Source: Thalassia testudinum (lineage: Eukaryota; Streptophyta; Magnoliopsida; Alismatales; Hydrocharitaceae). Taken from it: DNA of 64,000 nt. The stretch covers positions 31,371,501-31,435,500 of the forward strand of contig JAZHRO010000056.1 of NCBI GenBank assembly GCA_037157565.1. Reading direction: 5' to 3'. This document shows, piece by piece, positions 56,338 to 64,000 of the stretch. Under the pieces are notes generated by a model, which saw only the letters and a program-made list of their open reading frames with translations, did no database searches and was not told the DNA's origin. A program made the position numbers and the translations under genes. Within the stretch, counting starts at the first letter, position 1; the number at the start of each line of letters is the position of its first letter.

Positions 56338-57812
56338 ATGGCTGAACCTAGCATAGATGAGGTTGAGGACCAACCCCCACCAGACACAATGGCCATCATC
56401 CAAGCCCAGATTAATGCAAACCACCAGCTTCAGCAGCAACAGATCCACACTATCATGCAAGCCATACACCAGTTGCAGAACCCACAAGGGTAACCACCAC
56501 CACCATTACAAGGCCCACAAGGGCAACCGCCACTTGATCCACCACCATTCCAGGACCAACCTAGGCCCCTCTGCGACTTCTACAATCCTTCTGCTATTCG
56601 AGTCGAGCCGCACCTTAGGATCCTCAATGTGGGAGATGATTTCGAGCTAAAACCAAATATCCTGAGTCTGATTCAGAGCCACTTCCATGGAAGCTCAAAT
56701 GAAGATCCCTTCCAGCACCTAGAGGATCTTGACCGAATAGCCCAAACTGTGAAACCTAGGAACATTAGCCTTGACATTGTTTTGATCAAAATGTTCCCCT
56801 TCTCATTGAGAGACAAAGCATCCCACTGGCTTAAAACCCTGGGTAGACCCATCACCACCTAGGAAGAACTGAGGCATGCATTCTTAAAGAAATTCTTCCC
56901 CATAGGAAAGACCAATGTCCTCAGAAAAGCCATTGCTACCTTTACACTCCAGGGTGGGGAGTAGTTCAATGAGGCATGGGAAAGATTTAACGAACTATTG
57001 AGGAAATGCCCACACCATGAAGTACCAAGGTGGCAATTAGCCCAGATCTTCGACCACGGTCTGGACAGCAACCTACGAAACTTCGTCGATGCCTCATGCA
57101 GGGGGAACTTCCTGAACAAAGATGAGCAGAGCGCGTTTGAGCTCTTTCAGTCTATGAGCGAAAATTCACTCAACAATGCCTCCATGACCCAGTTTAGCCG
57201 ATCCAGTCAGCCCCGTGGTGGTATTTATGAGGTACAAGCAAATTTTGGGATGGTTGACATGGATATCACTGCCAAGAAATTAGATCGAGTGGAATTGGTG
57301 GATAAAAAGATAGATGAGCTACTGAACCAGACTAGGAACCCATTGCAGACCTTCTCCCAAGCAAAGGGAGCTCACAATGTTCACCTGGTCCAGCCCGTAA
57401 ACCAACTGAACCTGGAACAACCCCTGACCATATTCCAGGGAGGGACCTTTGCTCCCTCAACCCTTGATTACTCTCTTCCCTCCCCCTCGACAAGTGCTAT
57501 CCTTAAAGATGTACAAGCTGTCCAAGATTATACTAAACCTGACCCTTTCTCCAACACTTACAACACCGGCTGGCGTAATCACCTCAACTTTGGTTGGGCA
57601 AACCAGAAACCACCTCAATTCCAGAACCAGCCTAGGCCAAACCAGCAGCCAAACTTGCCCCCCTATCAGCATGGACAACCAGTTAGACCCCCATATAATT
57701 CGAATAGGGCAGCCCCTCCCCCGCAAAATCAAATGGACACCCAGATAAAGATGATGGCTAAGATGAACCAAAAACATCAGGAGGAAATGGCTTTAGCAAA
57801 GGGACAGTTAAG
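56338..57812 (+). pseudogene. gag: gag of element F (three in-frame stops, 3' truncated)
   Basis: It starts MAEPSIDEVEDQPPP at 56338 and stays in one frame to 57812. Stops at 56491 (TAA), 56860 (TAG, Trp in G) and 56961 (TAG, Gln in G) interrupt it. Between them are FELKPNILSLIQSHFHGSSNEDPFQHL, FPFSLRDKASHWLKTLGRP, FLKKFFPIGKTNVLRKAI, HHEVPRWQLAQIFDHGL and GNFLNKDEQSAFELF. The end is MNQKHQEEMALAKGQLS, after which the G LTR starts. In G the same protein continues into protease. Confidence 0.92.
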
Positions 57813-58178
57813 TGATAACACCACGCAAGGGGGTAGTAATTAGGTTGAATATGGCCCATCTTTAGAATAAAAGGCACAACATAAAGTAGAATAGGAGCAT
57901 TGCATGCATCAAGTACCAAGATTGCTTATAAACTGTATTAATGGCCATTTGTGTAAAGCATTTGTCAAAGCAGGCCTCAGATGAGCAATCGGACCGCACG
58001 GATGGATTCAGGACGACGAACGGAGTCTAACGGACTCAAGATCGGCCAAATCCGACATCCGGAGCTCCCACAATGGGCCCAAGAAATCCTGACAGTTGAT
58101 CTGGAGATCAACGGCCTAGAACGAGCCACGTCGCCCCGCCCCCGCCACTCGCACGCCCCCAAGCTAGCCAAGGACGCA

Positions 58179-58212
58179 TCTCGGCCGTTGATCTTTGATC
58201 GAACGGCCGAGA
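58179..58212. promoter_or_regulatory. Inverted repeat P1 in the G LTR
   Basis: TCTCGGCCGTT and AACGGCCGAGA, perfect 11-base arms around GATCTTTGATCG. In F the same place (54087-54120) reads CTCTTAGCC...GGCTAAGAG, with two paired changes. P2 at 58499-58525 (AGCCGTCCGAT-CATCA-ATCGGACGGCT) is a second perfect pair of the same motif. Confidence 0.75.
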
Positions 58213-58246
58213 TCCGCGCGCTCGCCCGCGGTCGCCGCGACAAAGC

Positions 58247-58316
58247 GCGGGCGTGGCGCAACGGTTAGCGCGCACGCCCGCGTCGCGGCGATGCCCGTTC
58301 GAATCGCGCGGAGCGG
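58247..58316 (+). other. tRNA-like segment in the LTR of element G
   Basis: A-box TGGCGCAACGGT (58254-58265) and B-box GTTCGAATC (58297-58305) are 43 bases apart, as in F. The D-arm is perfect (GCGC, 8-base loop with GG, GCGC), and the T-arm pairs at four of five positions. The acceptor strands do not pair and no T-run follows, so this is not a working tRNA gene. It might be a tRNA/SINE-derived piece with a possible internal Pol III promoter. Confidence 0.55.
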
Positions 58317-58498
58317 AAATCACTTGCGGGCGAAGGGCGCGGCAAAATTGAGCCGCGCGATCAGAAGCGAGCGGCTAGGATTGCGCCACGCGGCGCGACG
58401 ACAGCGCCCCACCTCCCACGCACGCGCGCACGCCGGGCGGAAACGCGCGCATGCACGCGCGCCCGAAGCGCGATCCTAGCGCAGGCGCGGGAGGATCT

Positions 58499-58525
58499 CA
58501 GCCGTCCGATCATCAATCGGACGGC
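58499..58525. promoter_or_regulatory. Inverted repeat P2 in the G LTR
   Basis: AGCCGTCCGAT, loop CATCA, ATCGGACGGCT: a perfect 11-base pair of arms. F has only a decayed form here (near 54395-54420). Confidence 0.75.
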
Positions 58526-58676
58526 TCTCGTTCGACATCCACGGATCGCGCCTGAAGAGAGAGTGGGGCGGGCGGCTGACCGGCGGCAGAAGGCCTTCAC
58601 CGACGTATCTGGAAGCAATTTTAGCGACGTTCTGGATGTCGCTAATGCACATTCTTCTTTTAGGAAGCCCTTAACT

Positions 58677-58686
58677 CTATTTAAAC
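58677..58686 (+). promoter_or_regulatory. TATA box of the G LTR
   Basis: CTATTTAAAC followed by CCCCTTC. The perfect inverted repeat TTAGCGAC...GTCGCTAA (58621-58645) lies about 35 bases upstream. Transcription would be expected to start near 58710 (inferred from usual spacing). Confidence 0.7.
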
Positions 58687-59228
58687 CCCCTTCTACCACC
58701 ATTCAAGGCATCCTCTCCCACTTGCAACTACTCCACTCCTCTCCTAGCTAGTCTTAGGCACTCTTGTAATCGCCGGAGACAACGAGCCGCCGACGGAGCC
58801 TCCTCCACCGCCGTGGCTGCCTCGTCGCTCTCCACTCTCTACCTACCTCTCTCTCTCTCTCTTTTAAGCTTTCATTTACTTTTGTTGAAGCATGTATTTA
58901 ATGTTGTAAACCATGAACTATGAATGCATGTTTAATGAAATTATTTTCCATTTAGTTGCCATTTTAATTTCTGTTTAAAGTGCATGATCAAAACCAAGAG
59001 CTTTCTAACCCTAAACTCTCTCTCTATCTCTCGCTTTTCAAAACCGTCTCTTTCGCAAGCAAAACTCCGCCTTTTTCGTGACAACAAGTGGTAAACAAAA
59101 TCCGATTTCCACGCCTCCCTGAGATCGACACTCGGACTCACCTCCGTTTATTTCTTTTAAAAATCGACGTATCAAGTGCAACTATAACGACACCTCTTAA
59201 CACACACGCACGAAGGCACGTCAGTTTT

Positions 59229-59246
59229 TGGCGCCGTTGCCAGGGA
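59229..59246 (+). promoter_or_regulatory. Primer-binding site of element G (tRNA-Asp type)
   Basis: TGGCGCCGTTGCCAGGGA, five bases after the LTR end GTCA. It differs from the canonical tRNA-Asp site by one base (A for G). Confidence 0.93.
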
Positions 59247-60431
59247 GGCAACGGATTTTGTTTTATCACCTCCATTCCACCTTCATTCTCATATCGTCTA
59301 ATGCCCTATTTTCCTTTGTACTTGACGGTTGCAGGAATTCGGCGCATGGACGGCGAAGCGACGCATTCCACTATGGTAGCAAGGAAGTAGGCGCCTCGAG
59401 GACCGATAGTGAGTACTCTCTCTCTCATTGTTTGGTTGCGTGAAAAAGCTAAAAAAAATCATAAAAACTAAAAAAATTGGCGTGGTGAATGATTGCTTGA
59501 CCCACATTCTTAACACATCACCCTACAAAAAAATGTACACTCTAATATGCTGGATAAATTCTTGGAGTGTTCTTTTCTCTTTCTCTTGAGTGGTGTTTGC
59601 GAAGCCACCGTGAGTTGACCTGGGCCGCACCACTCAACCCTAAAACTGACTCATCTAATAGAAGCTGCATGATTATCAGGATGAGTACACTAGGGTTTTA
59701 GAGCCTCTACAAAATAAAAGGAAATCTACTTTCACTAAGTTGTGTGCAGAACTTGACGTGCCCACTGAAACTTGTTTGAAAATATTAAGACACGTCAACC
59801 CTAAAAAGTACTTAAGTAAGGATGAAACACTAAAAGACACTATATCTTAACAAATCCTTGCTTGAAAATCATGTTTTGCTAGAAGCACACACTTTGAAAG
59901 TAGAACATTAAGAGGCACCACCCCAATCAACGCCTCATCACATCACCCTAAGCACAAGCACTATCCTAGCCCTATAAAACTGAGTAGACGTGCCCTAGGC
60001 AGGACTGAGTTAAGTCTCAAAAGGTGAGGTTTTGTCTGCTAGGCACTTGGCTTTCATTCCCTTGGTAGAATCTGGTGACTAGGCTGCGGGGCAGTGTCAA
60101 ACGACCGCGGTTGTGGGGTCTATGGAACCGGAGGCGCAAGCCAAAGGAAGAACCTTCCCTGCAATCCCCTCGTAATCAACCTGGCCAGATTAACCTTGAG
60201 AAGGGGAGTCCAGTGCTTACGGACTTAATCACCCTTTGTGAGATTTCTAGGTCTCCTAAGGAATACACCATAAGGATTAGGCTTGCGTGCTTGATTGAAA
60301 CACATTTCTCGCATCTGTCGCCCTCCGCATCCCCTCCTGTTCTTCTCTAGTGTATGCACGGGAGGCGCTCACTGCATCCCGAATTGTGTGTTTTGGGGTA
60401 GGAATCTAGGCGACGTAATTTTGTTGAAAAC
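59247..60431 (+). other. Leader of element G
   Basis: About 1.2 kb without a convincing frame. A short frame at 60075-60350 also exists in F (55980-56324) but diverges in length and reads as chance. The GTGTCAAACGACCGCGG block is shared with F and, weakly, B. Confidence 0.75.
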
Positions 60432-63400
60432 ATGGCTGAACCTAGGGTAGATGAGGTTGAAGATCAACCCCCACCAGATGCTATGGCTGTCGTCCAGGCT
60501 CAAATCAATGCTAACCATCGGCTTCAGCAACAACAAATCCACACCATCATGCAAGCCATACAACGGTTACAGAACCCGCAAGAACAACCACCACCTTTCA
60601 ATGACATACCAGGACAACCACCACTTGATTTACCACCATTTCAGAACCAGCCAAGACCCCTCCGTGATTTCTATAACCCTTCTGCCATTAGAGTCGAGCC
60701 ACACCTTAGGATCCCCGAAGGGGGAGACGATTTTGAGCTAAAACCTAATGTATTAAGTCTAATCCAGAGCCACTTTCATGGAAGCTCAAATGAAGACCCC
60801 TTTCAGCACCTAGAAGATCTCGACCGCATAGCAAGAACAGTAAAACCTAGGAACATTAGCCTTGACATTATTCTAATCAAGATGTTCCCTTTCTCATTAA
60901 GAGACAAGGCTTCTCATTGGCTTAGAACCCTAGGTAGACCCATCACCACCTGGGAGGAACTGAGGCATGCATTTTTAAAAAAATTCTTCCGCATAGGAAA
61001 GACCAATGCCCTCAGAAGAGCTATCACTACCTTCACACTCCAGGGTGGGGAACAATTTCATGAGGCGTGGGAAAGATTCATTGAACTTTTGAGGAAATGC
61101 CCACACCACGAAGTTCCAAGGTGGCAATTGGCCCAGATCTTCTACCACGGTCTGGATAGCAACCTACGGAACTTCGTCGATGCCTCATGCGGGGGAAACT
61201 TCCTAAACAAAGACGAGGAGAGCGCGTTTGAACTCTTTGAGTCTATGAGCGAGAATTCGCTCAACAATGCCTCCATGAACCAGTTTAACAGATCCAGTCA
61301 ACCCCGTGGTGGGATTTATGAGGTGCAAGCAAATTCTGGAATGGTTGACATGGACATCATTGCCAAAAAGTTGGATCGAGTGGAATTGGTGGACAAGAAG
61401 ATTGATGAGCTTCTAAACCAGACCAGGAACCCCTTACAGACTTTCACCCTAGCAAAAGGAGCACATAATGTTGACCTGGTCCAACCCTTCACCCAACTGA
61501 ACCTGGAACAACCCCCAACCATGTTCCAAGGAGGGACCTTTGCTCCCTCGACCCTTGATTACTCCCTTCCTTCTTCATCAACATCGGCTATTCTAGAAGA
61601 TGTGCAAGCCGTCCAAGGATATGCAAAACCTGACCCTTTCTCCAACACTTACAACACCGGCTGGCGTAATCACCCCAACTTTGGTTGGACAAACCAGAAA
61701 CTACCGCAATTCCAAAACCAGCCCAGGCCAAACCAACAGCCACACTTGCCCCCCTATCAGCAAGGACCACCAGTTAGACTCCAATATAACCAAAATAGGG
61801 CGGCCCCTCCCCCACAAAACCAAATGGACACCCTAATAAAGATGATGGCTGACATGAACCAAAAACATCAGGAAGAAATGGCCTTGGTAAAGGGACAGTT
61901 AAGCCAACTCTTGGACTGTAAACAGCAAGGATCTCTACCTTCCCAACCACAACCAAACCCGCGAAACATAATTAACAGAGGCCTCAATTCGCAAGGGTCC
62001 CAAGGCAACCCCGGGCAGGCTCATATGGTCCAACCGGCTCCACAAACACCTCCTGGGTTTGGCGCCTCTTCATCCTCATCTTCTCAAGGATCACCCCATG
62101 GCCCCAATGCCTCTGCGAATGCGGTGACCTTGAGAAGCGGCACCAAAACCCAGGATCCCAAATGGCCGACTCTCCCCGAGACTTTACCCGACTTAGAAGA
62201 AACACCAACCAAGGACCCAAACATGGAACCAATTCAGACACCCTATCCTGAGGCCTTGGAAACAATCAAGAGAAAAAAGAATACTGTGGAAACTGAGGAG
62301 CTGATGGAAATTTTTAAACAAGTACAGATTAATATTCCGCTTCTAGAAGCTGTCAAACACATCCCCGCTTACGCCAAGTTCTTAAAGGATGCCTGTACAC
62401 CCAAGCGTAAGCCGAGACCTCAAGCACCTAGGAAGGTTGTACTCTCTGAGCAAGCCAGTTCCGTGATATCAAGCAACCTTCCACTCAAACGAACTGACCC
62501 AGGAGCACCCCTGATTTCCTGCAACATCGGGGACATGACATTTGATAGAGCGCTCCTGGACCTAGGTGCTTCTATCAACCTAATTCCTACAACCTTGTAC
62601 CACCAATTTGGTTTTGGGGAGCTGGCACCAACCCCTGTCACCATCCAGCTGGCGGATAGATCAGTGAAAACCCCGAAGGGGGTTGTCGAGGACGTGATTG
62701 TACGGGTCAAGGACTTCTATTTCCCAGTCGACTTTTTGGTGCTCGACATGGAAGTCCCTGAAAAATTACAGAACGCACCCATAATCTTAGGCAGACCTTT
62801 CTTAGCCACGGCTAAAGCAAACATCGATTGCGACACGGGATGTATGGAAATCGCCTTCGGAGATAGGAAAATGCAATTAGATATCTTCCAGGCAACAAAG
62901 TATTTTGATTGTGATTACATTGAGGGACATGATCCCGTGGAAACTTTAATCGAGGAATGCCTTACCCTCAATTCTGTCTCAGACCACCAAACCCGTAGTT
63001 CTGGCTCGTCACCATCATTACCTGTGGACCTCTGTAAGGCTGAGTATCATCACATGACACCATTTGAAGAAATCGATGTTGATCAACTACCGCCCTTTCC
63101 ATTCCCATCGACTGTGGTCCCACCCGCACCTGAACTTAAACCATTGCCCGAGAATCTCAAGTACGTCTTCTTGGGACCTGGCCAGACCTTCCCAGTGATT
63201 ATTAATTCCCATCTAACCAAGGATCAGGAACTAAGGTTGACTGCAACTCTTTCAGAACATCGGGCCGCCATTGGTTGGACCATCTCAGATCTAAGAGGAA
63301 TTAGCCCCACCTATTGCACCCACAAGATTTACCTGGAAGACGGGGCCCGACCTTCCCGCCAGATGCAGGGACGGTTAAACCCTAACATGCGGGAGGTCGT

Positions 63401-64000
63401 TAAAAAAGAAATTATCAAGTGGCTTGACGCCGACATCATCTACCCTATCTCTGATAGCCCCTAGGTGAGCCCCACTCAAGTGGTTCCAAAGAAGGCTGGG
63501 CTCACCGTTGTCACTAATGATCATGGCGAATCCATTCCCACCCGCACCACCACCGCATGGCGGGTGTGTATTGATTATAGGAAGCTTAACGAAGCCACTA
63601 AGAAGGACCACTTCCCCTTGCCATTCATTGACCAAATCCTTGAAAGATTGGCAGGGCAGAAGTATTTTTGCTTCCTGGATGGATATTCAGGATATAACCA
63701 AGTCGCAATTGCTCCGGAAGATCAGGAAAAGACCACATTCACTTGCCCGTATGGCACGTTTGCATTCTGTCGAATGCCGTTCAGGTTATGCAACGCACCC
63801 GCGACCTTCCAGCGTTGCATGCTAGCCATTTTTTCAGAAATGGTGGGTGAATACTTGGAGGTCTTTATGGATGATTTCTCTGTATTCGGGAATTCATTCG
63901 ACCATTGTTTGAGCAACTTGGAGAAAATCCTGAAACGATGTATCGAGGTTAACTTGGTGTTAAGTTGGGAAAAGAGCCATTTTATGGTTCAAGAAGGAAT
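60432..64000 (+). pseudogene. gag-pol: gag-pol of element G (one amber codon; continues beyond the window)
   Basis: Polyprotein starting MAEPRVDEVEDQPPP at 60432. Residue order: Pro/Gln-rich N-terminus (1-95); capsid-like retrotransposon gag domain (about 105-245, FSLRDKASHWL, FHEAWERF, WQLAQIFYHGL); Gln/Pro-rich region (420-560); AVTLRSG (564-570); aspartic protease with DLGASINLIP (710-719) and IILGRPF (784-790); linker; then RT from LKPLPENLKYVFLG (902). A TAG at 63462-63464 replaces the Trp of the usual SPWVSP. Beyond it the same frame continues through CIDYRKLN, FCFLDGYSGYNQ, FCRMPF and the catalytic FMDDFSVFG (about 63865-63893) to the edge. DLGAS in protease and FMDD in RT are usual for Athila elements. 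The gag has no CCHC knuckle. RNase H and integrase lie outside. Confidence 0.95.

Larger units (their letters stand above)
53701..57812 (+). mobile_element. Element F: Athila-like Ty3/gypsy retrotransposon, 5' part, cut by element G
   Basis: LTR (53701-55124), leader and gag on the plus strand, inserted into K4's pol. Gag stops at 57812, where the closely related G LTR begins, so F's pol and 3' LTR should lie beyond G. CTTGG at 53696-53700 is the candidate left target duplication. F has three in-frame stops and a ruined PBS, so it is much older than G. Confidence 0.85.
57813..59223 (+). repeat. 5' LTR of element G
   Basis: 1411 bases, TGATAACACCACGC...AGGCACGTCA. Features in order: inverted repeat TTGATCT-GG-AGATCAA (58096-58111), P1 (58179-58212), tRNA-like segment (58247-58316), P2 (58499-58525), TTAGCGAC...GTCGCTAA (58621-58645), TATA box (58677-58686) and a CT-rich run (58843-58864). 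Open frames in the GC-rich part are compositional. Confidence 0.9.
57813..64000 (+). mobile_element. Element G: young Athila-like Ty3/gypsy retrotransposon, 5' part
   Basis: LTR (57813-59223), intact tRNA-Asp-type PBS, leader and a gag-pol frame that runs past the right edge. It is inserted in F's gag; TTAAG at 57808-57812 is the candidate left target duplication. The LTR keeps many CpG sites and the coding frame has one stop only, so it is the youngest element here. The 3' LTR is outside the window, so its insertion age cannot be estimated. Confidence 0.92.

Noticed and set aside
58247..58316. Functional tRNA gene
   Set aside because: The A and B boxes are good but the acceptor strands do not pair, the anticodon arm is poor and no terminator T-run follows; called tRNA-like only.
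58195..58702. Arg/Ala-rich overlapping frames in the G LTR
   Set aside because: CpG-rich sequence gives open frames on both strands; the matching part of F is full of stops.

Overview
This window is plant nuclear DNA from a large, repeat-rich angiosperm genome. The basis is a dense set of plant-type LTR retrotransposons: Athila-like Ty3/gypsy elements with tRNA-Asp-type primer sites, and one long SIRE-like Ty1/copia element. I recognise no host gene, rRNA, genuine tRNA gene or CRISPR array. The species cannot be told from the sequence. Nearly all 64 kb can be assigned to transposon layers inserted into one another. Names A-H and K1-K4 are mine.

Left block (1-20099). Element B (minus strand; LTR 17519-20099, PBS, leader, gag and the start of protease) is cut at about 13728 by element A. 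A is also on the minus strand (LTR 2619-13706, gag running off the left edge). Inside A's LTR sits element H (plus strand, 4666-13078). H is a complete 8.4 kb element with two 1.8 kb LTRs and a tRNA-Asp PBS, but no gag or pol. It carries one broken reading frame of about 600 codons that I do not recognise.

Middle block (20100-47617). A decayed minus-strand remnant of the F/G-type LTR (20105-21340) is followed by a run of minus-strand gypsy elements of one family, K. The K1 LTR (21526-41163) is split by the 17 kb copia element D (22603-39701). D's gag is split in turn by another K-family copy, C (29620-37928), with an exact 5-bp target duplication. K1, K2 and K3 then follow as LTR plus 3' untranslated segments that truncate one another.

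Right block (47618-64000). K4 (element E) has an LTR, 3' UTR and the integrase/RNase H end of pol. It is cut at 53700 by plus-strand element F. F's gag is cut at 57812 by its close relative G, the youngest-looking element. G's gag-pol frame is open from 60432 to the window edge except for one amber codon.

There is no operon-like cooperation here. Each element's gag, protease, reverse transcriptase/RNase H and integrase would serve its own copying, and H, having none, would depend on another element. The signals I find most interesting lie in the LTRs. (1) K-family LTRs have a triplet of inverted repeats just upstream of a TATA box, and their arms change in a compensatory way between copies. 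(2) The F and G LTRs share a tRNA-like segment with A and B boxes at identical 43-base spacing. (3) The F and G LTRs also carry paired inverted GCCGTT-type motifs. (4) The copia element carries arrays of a TTGATCGATCAA-like palindrome. All LTR boundaries and homologies were read by eye.
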